Positions 7,239-15,652 are shown, counted from the first letter of the stretch. The stretch: DNA of 64,000 nucleotides from Candidatus Rokuibacteriota bacterium (GCA_003220495.1 QHSP01000035.1:1-64000); one strand, 5' to 3'. Made by a program: numbers and translations. Notes: generated from the letters alone by a model not told the origin.

Positions 7239-7504
7239 GCGCTCCGTCGACAGATGTAAGCCGCGAAGGCGCGCGCGGTTCTGATGTTGTCGGTGACGAG
7301 GTCCTCGTCAGGCATCCAGAACCCGTAGTGAGCCTCGATGAACAGCAAGACTTTGAGGAGCGCCATCGAGTCGAGTCCGGCCAGCTCGAGATCGTCGTCG
7401 GGTCGCACCGGCCGGGTCCGCGCCATGATGGTCGTGTTGATGAAGTCCGTCACGGCTCTCGCGACCTCTTCGGGATCGAGCCGTGAGAGATTCCCGGTGG
7501 ACAT
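7235..7504 (-). CDS. Acyl/peptidyl carrier protein
   Basis: An 89-residue protein with the 4'-phosphopantetheine attachment motif LAGLDSMALLKVL; the serine of DSM is the expected attachment site. The following FIEAHYGFWMPDEDLV matches helix III of acyl carrier proteins. It is the first gene of the five-gene operon and would tether the intermediate for the adenylating, oxidising and condensing enzymes downstream. The ATG at 7504 is preferred over 7543, which adds residues untypical of carrier proteins. An AT-richer stretch (7505-7560) upstream may hold the operon promoter. Confidence 0.9.
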   Translation of the reverse strand: MSTGNLSRLDPEEVARAVTDFINTTIMARTRPVRPDDDLELAGLDSMALLKVLLFIEAHYGFWMPDEDLVTDNIRTARAFAAYICRRSA

Positions 7505-7599
7505 GATGGGGTTCAATATCCTTATGCGGCTCTTACTTTGCAAGTCTTACGAAATGCCGCCGAGCGCCGCTCCGTCTAACAGGCCAGGAGGTCACGGAA

Positions 7600-8064
7600 A
7601 TGAGGCTCGGCAAAAGCAAGATCGTTCGGCTGTCGGTGCTGGGCTTGCTGTCGGGGCTGATGCTCGCCACCGCGGCTCAGGCCCAGTGGCGCGACGAGAG
7701 GCACGGGCCCGTCTGGCGTGACGAGCACCCCCGCTTCGACCACCGCGCATTCGTCCGGCACGATTGGCGCTTCGACAGGGGCCGGGGCTGGCGATTCGAG
7801 CATCGACCCGGATTCTGGTCCCCGTACTACGTCTGGTGGTGGACTGGCGGACGCGTGGTGATGCTCGCGGCGCCCACCGTCACCGTCGTCAACTATCCGA
7901 CCGGCCAATATCAGCTCCGTGGTGACGGGATCACGGTCCCGTACTACTGGGCGTGGATGCCGGCCCAGGCATACATCGCGGCGCCGCCGCCGCCCGCGGT
8001 ACCGGCCGCTCCGGACGTGCCGCCGGCCGGCTCGCCGCCTCCGCCGCCTCCAGCGGCCGGGTAG
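7600..8064 (+). CDS. Secreted Trp/Arg/His- and Pro-rich small protein, unknown function
   Basis: A 154-residue protein with a signal peptide (basic start, hydrophobic core LSVLGLLSGLMLA, likely cleavage after ATAAQA). The mature part begins with HPRFDHRAFVRHDWRFDR-type repeats rich in Arg, His and Trp, passes through a Tyr/Trp-rich core (YYVWWWTGG), and ends in a proline-rich tail. Similar short YXW-rich envelope proteins are common in proteobacteria and have no assigned biochemical role. AGGAGG precedes the ATG at good spacing. It is probably co-transcribed with the lipoprotein gene 36 bases downstream. Confidence 0.75.
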   Translation: MRLGKSKIVRLSVLGLLSGLMLATAAQAQWRDERHGPVWRDEHPRFDHRAFVRHDWRFDRGRGWRFEHRPGFWSPYYVWWWTGGRVVMLAAPTVTVVNYPTGQYQLRGDGITVPYYWAWMPAQAYIAAPPPPAVPAAPDVPPAGSPPPPPPAAG

Positions 8065-8100
8065 CCGTGCAGCGCGAACCAATTGAGGAGGCTTGAGACC

Positions 8101-8241
8101 ATGACCAGAACGAGTGTGCTTCGACGATTGGGTGCGACGTTTCTGCTTGCGTGCGTCGTAGGGATCAGCACCGCGGGATGTCTTCTGGTGCCGGTGCCGG
8201 TGGGCCCGGGCCGTGGATACCATCGTCACGATCGCTGGTAG
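8101..8241 (+). CDS. Small lipoprotein (46 residues)
   Basis: A short gene with GAGGAGG upstream of the ATG. It reads MTRTSVLRRL, a hydrophobic segment LACVVGI, and a lipobox STAGC whose cysteine (Cys27) would be lipidated. The mature peptide is only about 20 residues and contains VPVPVGPGRGYHRHDRW, a Pro/Gly then His/Arg/Trp-rich tail that echoes the composition of the neighbouring secreted protein. The strong ribosome site and complete lipobox argue that it is real. Function unknown. Confidence 0.65.
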   Translation: MTRTSVLRRLGATFLLACVVGISTAGCLLVPVPVGPGRGYHRHDRW

Positions 8242-8252
8242 CAACACCTTCG

Positions 8253-8286
8253 CGCGCAGCCTCCTGGTTCGCCAGGGGGCTGCGCG
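8253..8286 (+). terminator. Long stem with TTCG loop after the lipoprotein gene
   Basis: CGCGCAGCCTCCTGG (8253-8267) pairs with CCAGGGGGCTGCGCG (8272-8286) over 15 positions, one a T-G pair, across a TTCG tetraloop. It lies 11 bases after the lipoprotein stop codon and ahead of the Rieske gene. No T-run follows, so it may be a transcript 3'-end stabiliser or a weak terminator rather than a classical intrinsic terminator. Confidence 0.5.
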
Positions 8287-8348
8287 TGCGTTCGGACACC
8301 GCGTACGACTTGACTCCGTTCACTCGTGGGCGCTAAGGAGAGGGTGCC

Positions 8349-9620
8349 GTGAAGCGACTACGATCGCGCGCCCCGAAGCCGAAAGCCGGTCCGTTCGACG
8401 GCTATCGGCGCCGCGAGGTCCCTCCGCCCGATCCCGAGCTGACCCAGGTCGGTCCCGGAACGCCGTGCGGTGAATATCTCCGCCGCTTCTGGCAGCCGGT
8501 CGCGTTCGCGCGCGATCTCACATCGGCGCCGCTGAGGATCCGGATCCTCGGTGAAGACCTGGTGGTCTTCCGCGACCGCGGCGGGCGCGTCGGCGTGCTG
8601 CACTTGCACTGCGCGCATCGCGGGACGTCGCTCGAGTTCGGGATCCCGCTCGAGCGCGGCCTTCGCTGCTGCTACCACGGCTGGGTCTACGACATCGATG
8701 GCCGGTGCCTGGAGACGCCGGGGGAACCCGCGGGTAGTCGTCTCAAAGAGCGCATCTGGCAGGGCGCCTATCCGACGCACGAGCTCGCGGGCCTCGTGTT
8801 CGCGTACCTGGGCCCGGCCGACCGGCGCCCCGCGTTCCCGATCTACGATAGCTTCGACGTGCCTGGCCATCAGCTGATGCCCGCCGCGAAGTTCATGCTG
8901 TCCTGCAACTGGCTCCAGGTGAAGGACAACAGCATGGACCCGGTGCACACCGCGTTCCTGCACGCGCTCAGCAGCGGCTACCAGTTCACGGAGGCGTTCG
9001 GCGCCGTCCCCGAGCTCGACTGGAAGCTGACCGACGCCGGCATGGTCTATCTCGCGACGCGGCGCGTGGGTGATCGCGTGTGGGTCCGCGTGTGCGACTT
9101 CATGCCGCCGAACGTGCATCAGTTCACGCGCGAGATCGAAGACGCGAGCGAGCCGAAGCCGGCGAGCCGTCCCGTAATCATTCGCTGGGCCGTGCCCAAC
9201 GACGACACGCACACGACCAACTTCGAGCTGGCGCAGGTGGATCCGGCGTGGGGGCTCACGGCGGAGCAGGTGGGCCGGCCGGGCTTCGGCCAGTCCGACG
9301 ACCGCCCCTACGCCGAGCGGCAGCGCTTTCCGGCCGACTTCGACGCGCAGTCGAGCCAGCGGACGATCGCCGTGCACGCGCTCGAGAACCTGGCATCGAC
9401 CGACCGCGGCGTGATCATGCTCCGCCGCATCGTGCGAGACGGCATCCGCGCGGTGGCGCGCGGCCGCGATCCGTACGGAACGCGGCGGCCCGAGGGCAAG
9501 GTGATCCCGACGTTCACGCAGGACGTCGTGCTGCGCGTGCCGCCGGCGTCGAGCGCGGAGGCGGACCGCAAGCTGCTGCGGGCGACCGGACGGTCAGTGC
9601 TCGCGAACGGGCGAAGCTAG
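8349..9620 (+). CDS. Rieske non-heme iron oxygenase
   Basis: A 423-residue oxygenase with a Rieske [2Fe-2S] centre (Cys88-x-His90 and Cys107-x2-His110, in CAHRG and CCYHGW). The mononuclear iron site is NSMDPVHTAFLH (His200, His205). The single-gene layout resembles phthalate-type or vanillate O-demethylase oxygenases, which hydroxylate or demethylate aromatics using electrons from a separate reductase. No reductase or ferredoxin gene is adjacent. It starts at GTG with AAGGAGAGG upstream. Its neighbours (flavin monooxygenases, TfdA-like enzyme) suggest aromatic or herbicide-like substrate breakdown. Confidence 0.88.
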   Translation: MKRLRSRAPKPKAGPFDGYRRREVPPPDPELTQVGPGTPCGEYLRRFWQPVAFARDLTSAPLRIRILGEDLVVFRDRGGRVGVLHLHCAHRGTSLEFGIPLERGLRCCYHGWVYDIDGRCLETPGEPAGSRLKERIWQGAYPTHELAGLVFAYLGPADRRPAFPIYDSFDVPGHQLMPAAKFMLSCNWLQVKDNSMDPVHTAFLHALSSGYQFTEAFGAVPELDWKLTDAGMVYLATRRVGDRVWVRVCDFMPPNVHQFTREIEDASEPKPASRPVIIRWAVPNDDTHTTNFELAQVDPAWGLTAEQVGRPGFGQSDDRPYAERQRFPADFDAQSSQRTIAVHALENLASTDRGVIMLRRIVRDGIRAVARGRDPYGTRRPEGKVIPTFTQDVVLRVPPASSAEADRKLLRATGRSVLANGRS

Positions 9621-9651
9621 AGAGCGGAGCCGATCGAGCGGCCCGTCGCGG

Positions 9652-10821
9652 CTAGAGCCGCGCTTCGTCGATCTTCAGGCCGAGCCAGTAGCGGCCGATC
9701 AGCTCGTAGTGGGCGAGGCGTCCCTGCAGGTGCTGCGTGATCACGTGGATGTCCTGGAAGTGCCGCTGGATCAGGTTGTCTTCGTACGCGGCGGTCGCGC
9801 CCGCGGCGTTGTAGAGGCTGTCGATGATCTGGGCCGCCAGGCGAATGCCGTGCGTGGTGGCCAGCCGGAGATTCGCGCGGTGCTCGAGCGCGAGCACGTT
9901 GTTCACGCTCGCCGCCCACGCCTCGCGTACCGCCTCGTAGAGGAACGCGCGCCCCGAGCGCAGCGCCGCCTCCGCCTGGCCGACCGTCATCTGGACCATC
10001 GGCTGCTCGCGCAGCAAGGTCGGCATCGCGCGGGGCGTCTTGGCGCCGGCCAGCTCGCCGAACGTCTCCAGACACGTGCGCGACATGCCGAACGCGACCG
10101 CGGCGTCGCCGGAGGCGAACAGCAGGGTGCGGGGGATCCGGTAGAGCGGCGCGTCCTCGACGAGCGTTGCCGTCTGCGAGAGCACGGTGCGCTCGGTCGG
10201 CACGAAGACGTCCTTCACCGCGAAGTGGTGCGTGCCCGTGCCGCGCATGCCGCGGGTGTGCCAGGTGTCGAGCAGCTCCGCCTCGGCGACCGGCACGAAC
10301 ATGTAGCGCGCCTCGGGCGCGGCGCCCTCCATGCGAATCTGGCCGTTCTCGGTGATCTGCGCGTGCGCCGCGACCCACGATGCGTGTCGGCAGCCGGTGC
10401 TGAATCCCTGGCCGCCCGGGGGGCTGGTGACGCGATAGCCGCCCGGCACCACGATCGCCCTGGCGGTCGCCGCCGGGGTGTTCGCCACGACGGCGCGCGG
10501 TACGTCGGCCCAGATCGTGCGCGCGACCGCGCGCGGCATGCGCGCGGCGTACGTGCCGAAGATGGCGCCCTGGTTCAAGCACCAGCCCGTGCTCGCGTCG
10601 GCCTTGCCGATCTCCTCGATCACCTGGACGTACGTGGGCAGGTCGATCTCACCGCCGCCGATGGCCCGCGGGATCGCCATGTGGAACAGCCCGGCGTCGG
10701 CCATCGCCTCGAAGAGCGCGCGCGGCAGCTCGCGGTTTTGGTGGATCTCGTCCGCGGCGGCGCGGATCTGCGGGACGAGCTTGCGCGCGGCGTCGAGTGG
10801 CGAGCGGCCGTCGGTGTCCAG
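9652..10821 (-). CDS. HsaA/DszC-like flavin monooxygenase (acyl-CoA dehydrogenase fold)
   Basis: The reading frame has the N-terminal helices (AARKLVPQIRAAADEIHQN), GLFHMAIPRAIGGGEID, the middle beta domain (WHTRGMRGTGTHHFAVKDVFVP) and C-terminal helices of acyl-CoA-dehydrogenase-fold oxygenases such as HsaA and p-hydroxyphenylacetate hydroxylase C2. These use reduced flavin supplied by a reductase. From the ATG at 10704 the protein would be 350 residues and lack the first 39 family residues. Similarity continues to a CTG at 10821 (389 residues, the normal length) with no ATG, GTG or TTG in between. I annotate from the CTG but the start is uncertain. The gene follows the TfdA-like gene by 16 bases. 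Confidence 0.78.
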   Translation of the reverse strand: MDTDGRSPLDAARKLVPQIRAAADEIHQNRELPRALFEAMADAGLFHMAIPRAIGGGEIDLPTYVQVIEEIGKADASTGWCLNQGAIFGTYAARMPRAVARTIWADVPRAVVANTPAATARAIVVPGGYRVTSPPGGQGFSTGCRHASWVAAHAQITENGQIRMEGAAPEARYMFVPVAEAELLDTWHTRGMRGTGTHHFAVKDVFVPTERTVLSQTATLVEDAPLYRIPRTLLFASGDAAVAFGMSRTCLETFGELAGAKTPRAMPTLLREQPMVQMTVGQAEAALRSGRAFLYEAVREAWAASVNNVLALEHRANLRLATTHGIRLAAQIIDSLYNAAGATAAYEDNLIQRHFQDIHVITQHLQGRLAHYELIGRYWLGLKIDEARL

Positions 10822-10837
10822 GGCAGGAGCTCGCGGG

Positions 10838-11725
10838 CTAGGAGCCGGCCGAGACGAGCGCGGGCTCGGCGATATCGAGGGTGGTCACGCGGCGAAGCTC
10901 GCGACGATATTTCGCGTCGTCGAACGGCGTCGCGCGGTGCATGGTCGCACGGTTGTCCCAGATCACGAGGTCGCCGACGCGCCAGGCGTGACGGTAGACG
11001 TTCTCGCGCTGGGTCGCGTGCTCCGTCAGGTCGCGCAGCAGGAGCCGGCCCTCCGCGATCGGCCAGTCGATGACGCGCGACTGGTGCGAGGCCAGGTAGA
11101 GCGAGCGCCGGCCGGAGCGCGGGATGATCCGCACGAGCGGATGGATCGCGCCCTTCAGCTGGTCCTGCTCGTCTTGCGAGTACTCGAAGCCGAGGATCTG
11201 ACGTGAGTGCGTGATGGAGTGATGCGTGCGCAGGCCCTCGATCAGCGTCTTCGTCTCGGCGGGCAGCGAGTCGTACGCGGCGCGCATGTCGGCGTACTCG
11301 GTGTCGGCCGAGACCGGCGGCACGACCTTCGCGTGCAGCATCGAGTAGCGGCCCGCCGGATCGCGGAACGACGCGTCGGTATGCCACAACCGGTTGCCCA
11401 GGCCGTACTGCCGCCGGCGATCATCGGCCTGCATGATCTCGCCTTCCCTGTCGAGGTTCGAGATGTCGGCGAGGGCCTCGTTGCCGAGCCGATTCTTCGT
11501 GATCACGCGACTCCCGGTGCCCTCGTGGAGCTGCCCGTCCAGGCGCTGAGCGAACGCGAGCTGTTCCGCGTCGGCGAACGGCTGATCGCGGAAGACGAGC
11601 ACGGCGAATTCGTCCAGGCCCGCGCGGATTTTCGCGAGCGTTGCTTCGTCACGGACGGTGCGGAGCTCGATCGGACTGGCTTCGCCGACGAAAACCGGGT
11701 GGAGCTTCCGGAATGAGACCGACAT
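10838..11725 (-). CDS. TauD/TfdA family alpha-ketoglutarate dioxygenase
   Basis: A 295-residue Fe(II)/2-oxoglutarate dioxygenase. The iron ligands are in LWHTDASF (His-x-Asp) and the distal His in NRATMHRATPFDD; RRELRRVT supplies the 2-oxoglutarate-binding arginine. Length and N-terminal layout fit TfdA/TauD enzymes that cleave aryloxyacetates, taurine or related substrates by hydroxylation. It lies upstream of the HsaA-like monooxygenase in the same direction. The substrate is not predictable, though the oxygenase-rich neighbourhood favours an aromatic ether or xenobiotic-like compound. Confidence 0.88.
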   Translation of the reverse strand: MSVSFRKLHPVFVGEASPIELRTVRDEATLAKIRAGLDEFAVLVFRDQPFADAEQLAFAQRLDGQLHEGTGSRVITKNRLGNEALADISNLDREGEIMQADDRRRQYGLGNRLWHTDASFRDPAGRYSMLHAKVVPPVSADTEYADMRAAYDSLPAETKTLIEGLRTHHSITHSRQILGFEYSQDEQDQLKGAIHPLVRIIPRSGRRSLYLASHQSRVIDWPIAEGRLLLRDLTEHATQRENVYRHAWRVGDLVIWDNRATMHRATPFDDAKYRRELRRVTTLDIAEPALVSAGS

Positions 11726-11810
11726 GGTCCCAAGAGGGTAGGACGGCGCAGGCGGTCCGTCAAGCGTTTGGCCGGTCGAAATTCGCGGGGAACGCCGCGA
11801 GCTCGGGCAC

Positions 11811-12245
11811 TCAATCCGGGTAAACGGAGAAGCCGCTGGCTCGCGCTGCTGCGGCCAGCCTGGTGTCGAAGGTCGCGAACGACGCCGCGCGCCCGGACGC
11901 TGCTAGCGCCAGATGGAGCGCGTCGGCGGCACGCAACGGAGCCGCCTGCAACGAGAGCAGGAAATGTTCCGCTCGGCGGTGGACGTCCTGTGTCAGCTCG
12001 ACGCGGTGGTAGACCCCCTCGTCGAGGCGCGTGAGGATCGCGTGCTGAAGTCGCCGCGCCGTCTCCCGCGTGAGCGACTTCTGGTGAAGTCGCCGCGCAG
12101 CCGCCGAGCCGACTTCGGTTACGGCCAGATCGGATACGAGGACATCTTGTCGTCCCTCTAGCACTTCGTTGAGCTCGTCGCCTCCGGGTTCGGGCAGGTA
12201 CAGCTTCAGCAGGGCGCTGGTGTCGCAATAGAGAGGTCCGGGCAG
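11811..12245 (-). CDS. PIN-domain (VapC-like) toxin, start unclear
   Basis: The frame encodes a PIN ribonuclease fold: LYCDTSALLKLYLPEPG with the first catalytic Asp, SDLAVTEVGSA with the Glu, RAADALHLA with the second Asp, and FATFDTRLAAAARASG with the last acidic residue. A GTG start at 12164 would remove the first Asp. The frame is open further up and the only possible start near the expected N-terminus is a CTG at 12245. Either a CTG start is used or the start has been lost. A short antitoxin-like tail lies just upstream. All PIN acidic residues are present, so the domain itself is not eroded. Confidence 0.6.
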   Translation of the reverse strand: MPGPLYCDTSALLKLYLPEPGGDELNEVLEGRQDVLVSDLAVTEVGSAAARRLHQKSLTRETARRLQHAILTRLDEGVYHRVELTQDVHRRAEHFLLSLQAAPLRAADALHLALAASGRAASFATFDTRLAAAARASGFSVYPD

Positions 12246-12297
12246 ACTCGCCCGATAGGCGGCCTGTCGCTCAGCGAGCCACGCTGGGGCACGCCTT

Positions 12298-12360
12298 CTA
12301 GAAGCGATCTTCGCGATCCCGGGCGACAGTCTCGGACAGGGGAGGATCGAGGACCGGCAT
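12298..12360 (-). pseudogene. Remnant of a VapB/Phd-type antitoxin C-terminus
   Basis: A 20-codon tail, MPVLDPPLSETVARDREDRF then stop, resembles the charged C-terminal end of antitoxins that precede PIN toxins. An in-frame stop a few codons upstream, and the start of the next gene on the other strand (12378/12423), leave no room for the DNA-binding part. The antitoxin is probably decayed, leaving the PIN gene orphaned. The identification rests on position and a short sequence. Confidence 0.35.
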
Positions 12361-12422
12361 CGCCTGCTCGAGCGTTCATGCGTCTTGACCTCGCCGTACG
12401 CCCGTCACATCATTGGCGCGGC

Positions 12423-13592
12423 ATGACCCCCGACGCGTACCTGCAACGGGTTCGCTCGCTGCTCCCGGCGCTGCGCGAGCGCGCCGATCAGGCCGAGCGG
12501 CTCCGCCGGCTGCCCGACGAGACCTTCGCGGAGTTCCAGGACGCCGGGCTTTTTCGCTGCCTGCAGCCCAAGCGGTATGGCGGCTACGAGCTCGATCCGG
12601 GCACGCTCTATCAGGCCGTCATGGAAATCGGCACTGTGTGCGGCTCGAGCGCCTGGATCCTCGGCGTCATCGGCGTCCACAACTGGCACCTCGCGCTCTT
12701 CGCGCCCGAGGCGCAGGACGACGTCTGGGGCAAGGACACGAGCCTCCAGCTCTCGACGTCGCTGGCGCCCACTGGGTCGGTCGAGCGCGTCGACGGAGGA
12801 TTCCGTCTGCGGGGCCGGTGGCCGTTCTCGAGCGGGTGCGACTTCTGCCACTGGGCCGTGCTCGGCGGCGTTGTCCCGCCGCTCGCCAAGGACGCGCCGC
12901 CGGACGTGCGGACCTTTCTGGTGCCGCGCTCTGATTACGTGATCGACGACACGTGGCACGCGGTCGGCCTCTGTGGCACCGGCAGCAAGGACCTCATGGT
13001 GGACGGCGCCTTCGTGCCGGAGTATCGGACCCACTCGTACCGCGACGCGTTCTATCTGACGAATCCTGGCGCGGTGGTCAACGACGCGCCCCTCTACCGC
13101 TTGCCGTTTGGCCTGGTCTTTCCGGCGTGCATCGGCTCGCCGGCAATCGGCGTCGCTCTGGGGGCGGTCGCGGCGTTCCGCGAGCAGACGACCACGCGCA
13201 TCTCGCCGCGTGACCAGAGCCGGGTCGCCGAGGATCCATTCGCACAGCTCGCGCTTGCGGAAGCGTCGGCCGAGGTGACCGCGGCGCGCGACCGGCTGCT
13301 CGGGAATTTCGCCGAGGCGATGCAGCTCGCGCGCGAGGGGTCGGAGATCCCGCTGGCCCAGCGGGCACGCTATCGGTGGGATACCGCGAAGGCCACGGAT
13401 CGATCCGTCCGGGCCGTCGATCGCCTGTTCGAGGCCAGCGGCGGCCGCGCCGTCTATCTCAACAATCCGATACAGCGAGCCTGGCGCGACGTCCACGCGA
13501 TCCGCGCGCACGCCGGCAACAATCTCGAGAAGGCGGCGGCCGTGTTCGGCCGCTCCGAGTTCGGCCTGCCGCCCGTCGATCTCCGGTTTTAG
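12423..13592 (+). CDS. HsaA/C2-type flavin-dependent monooxygenase (acyl-CoA dehydrogenase fold)
   Basis: A 389-residue protein. It has an N-terminal helical region (QRVRSLLPALRERADQAERL), DAGLFRCLQPKRYGGYELDPG, a middle domain with GRWPFSSGCDFCHW and DTWHAVGLCGTGSKDLMVDG, and C-terminal helices with YLNNPIQRAWRDVHAIRAHAGNN. These are hallmarks of group D two-component flavin hydroxylases such as HsaA and HpaH/C2. I use the ATG at 12423; an upstream ATG at 12378 adds residues not seen in the family. It is a diverged paralogue of the product of 9652-10821. No flavin reductase is next to it. Confidence 0.85.
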   Translation: MTPDAYLQRVRSLLPALRERADQAERLRRLPDETFAEFQDAGLFRCLQPKRYGGYELDPGTLYQAVMEIGTVCGSSAWILGVIGVHNWHLALFAPEAQDDVWGKDTSLQLSTSLAPTGSVERVDGGFRLRGRWPFSSGCDFCHWAVLGGVVPPLAKDAPPDVRTFLVPRSDYVIDDTWHAVGLCGTGSKDLMVDGAFVPEYRTHSYRDAFYLTNPGAVVNDAPLYRLPFGLVFPACIGSPAIGVALGAVAAFREQTTTRISPRDQSRVAEDPFAQLALAEASAEVTAARDRLLGNFAEAMQLAREGSEIPLAQRARYRWDTAKATDRSVRAVDRLFEASGGRAVYLNNPIQRAWRDVHAIRAHAGNNLEKAAAVFGRSEFGLPPVDLRF

Positions 13593-13618
13593 CCGCTCGC
13601 GGCGCGACGGTTCTCGAT

Positions 13619-15652
13619 CTACATCGTCAGCACACCCGTATGAAGGGCGCGCACCTCGACCACGCCGCCGTCGCCCTCAACGAGCATGCCCAGCGCGATT
13701 GGCGCCAGCTCCGCCACCATGGAGCCGCCGGCACCACGTGCGGCGGAGACACCCGCGACCCACGCACGCAGCGGCGCCCCGCGCGGGTTCACGAATTCGA
13801 CCACCGCGCCCGAACCCACGCCGAGCCGGGCTGCGGCTTCAGCGCTGAGCCGCACCGCACGTCCGTTCTGGGCATCGAGCCCGGCGCCCGCGACGGCGCG
13901 GAGGCGCACTCGCGCGGCGCGTAGCTCCGCGCGGCGCGCGGTCGTCGCCGCCTCGTCGGGCTGGCCCGCGCGCAGCACGACACCGTAGATCGCCTCCGCG
14001 GCCGCCGGCGTGACGTAGCCCTCGCCCACGTCGGCCACGACGCGCGCCGGATCGCGCGCGAGCGGATCGCCAAACCCGCCGCCGCCGCTCGACTCCATCA
14101 GCAGCACGTCACCGAGCTCGAGCGGGAACGCGCTCACCTTGCCCGGCAGGGGAGACGGCTGAATGCGGGCACCATCGCGCCGCACCCAGAAGCGATTCGT
14201 CGCGCCGGGGCCGCCGCCGCAGACGCCGAAGGGCGGCAGCACCGCCTTTTCCGCGAGCACCGAGAGCTGAGTGCCCGACGTGAGGATGCGCACCTCGCGC
14301 GTGAGACCGAGCCCGCCGCGCCAGCGCCCGGGCCCGCCGGAATCCTCGCGCAGCGCCGTGCGCTCGATGCGCACGGGATAGAGCTGCTCGACCGCCTCGA
14401 TCGGCTGGAGCGTCGTCATATCGCTCTCGGTCCACGCGCGCACAGTGTTGCTGCCGTCGCCGCCGTCGAAGCCGCCGGTGCCGCCGGCCGGATATTCGTA
14501 GAAGATGAACGTCTCGTTCGTCCGTGGATGAGGCCCTCCGACGTAGCAGTGATTGCCGCCGCCCTTGAGGTCGCCGGCGATCTTGCCGTCGAGCGCCTGG
14601 GCGAGCGCGCCCATCACGGCCGACTCCACGCAGTACTTCACCTCGACCATGCCGCCGCACGGCGCGGGCGGGTTGGCGTTCACGATCGTGCCAGGCGGCG
14701 TGATCACGGTGAGCGGACGGAACGCGCCCGAGTTCACGTCGGCGCCCGGATCGAGGAACGACTTGATGATCGTGAAGGCACCGGTCGGCGCCATCGCCGG
14801 GCCGACGTTGGTCGGCCCGCGCGTCTGCGGCGAGGTGCCGGCCAGGTCCACCGTGATCGTGTCGCCGGCGACGGTGACCCTCGCGCGCACCGTGAGGGGC
14901 TCGAGCCGCTCGGTGCCTGCCTCGAGGTGCGCCTCGTATACGTATTCGCCCGGGCGCAGCGCGCGGATGGCGCGGCGCATCCGACCCTCGGCACGATCCA
15001 TCAGCTCGGCGACGGCGTCGCGGATCGTCGCCGCGCCATAGCGCGCGACCAGCTCCTCGATCCGCTCGGCGGCCTTCCGGCAGGTGCCGAGCATCGCCTG
15101 GAAGTCACCGCGACGCTCGCGCGGGCCGCGCATGTTGCTGAAGATCAGATCGAGCGCGGCGTCGTTGGGCCGGCCGCGATCCACGATCCGGATCGGCGGG
15201 ATGCGAACGCCCTCTTGAAAGATCTCGGTCGCCCGGCCCGAGAGGCTGCCCGGGCTCATCCCGCCCACGTCGCCCCAGTGCGCTCGCACGACGGGAAAGA
15301 CGAACATGCCGCCGTCCGGCGCGAAGAGGGGATAGATCATCGCGACGTCGTTGAGGTGAGTCCCCCCGGTGTAGGGCTCGTTGTGCAGGAAGATGTCGCC
15401 GGGATGGATGTCGTCGCCGAATTTCTCCCGCACGGCCTTCATCGACCAGCCGACCGGCACGATGTGGAGCGGATGGTCCTGGCCCCTGGACATGGCGACG
15501 ATCTGCGCCTGGCCGTCCATGAGCACGCAGGAGAAGTCTTCGCCTTCGTAGAGGATGGACGAGTACGCGGTGCGCACGAGGGTCACGCGCATCTCGCGCA
15601 CGATCGACACGAATGCTTCGCGCAGCACCTCGAGGGTGATGGGATCGATCAC
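13619..15652 (-). CDS. hyuB: Hydantoinase B / oxoprolinase beta-type subunit
   Basis: A 677-residue HyuB-family protein beginning VIDPITLEVLREAFVSIVREM. It has DFSCVLMDGQAQIVA, HPGDIFLHNEPYTGGTHLNDV, a glycine-rich NPPAPCGGMVEVKYC segment and the terminal SSGGGGFGDPLARDP motif. An extra ~110-residue C-terminal extension includes RLSAEAAARLGVGSGAVVEF. With HyuA it should open cyclic amide (hydantoin, oxoproline) or similar rings using ATP, or act as an acetone/acetophenone-carboxylase-like enzyme. The GTG start overlaps the hyuA stop (GTGA), so the two subunits are translationally coupled. Confidence 0.9.
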   Translation of the reverse strand: MIDPITLEVLREAFVSIVREMRVTLVRTAYSSILYEGEDFSCVLMDGQAQIVAMSRGQDHPLHIVPVGWSMKAVREKFGDDIHPGDIFLHNEPYTGGTHLNDVAMIYPLFAPDGGMFVFPVVRAHWGDVGGMSPGSLSGRATEIFQEGVRIPPIRIVDRGRPNDAALDLIFSNMRGPRERRGDFQAMLGTCRKAAERIEELVARYGAATIRDAVAELMDRAEGRMRRAIRALRPGEYVYEAHLEAGTERLEPLTVRARVTVAGDTITVDLAGTSPQTRGPTNVGPAMAPTGAFTIIKSFLDPGADVNSGAFRPLTVITPPGTIVNANPPAPCGGMVEVKYCVESAVMGALAQALDGKIAGDLKGGGNHCYVGGPHPRTNETFIFYEYPAGGTGGFDGGDGSNTVRAWTESDMTTLQPIEAVEQLYPVRIERTALREDSGGPGRWRGGLGLTREVRILTSGTQLSVLAEKAVLPPFGVCGGGPGATNRFWVRRDGARIQPSPLPGKVSAFPLELGDVLLMESSGGGGFGDPLARDPARVVADVGEGYVTPAAAEAIYGVVLRAGQPDEAATTARRAELRAARVRLRAVAGAGLDAQNGRAVRLSAEAAARLGVGSGAVVEFVNPRGAPLRAWVAGVSAARGAGGSMVAELAPIALGMLVEGDGGVVEVRALHTGVLTM

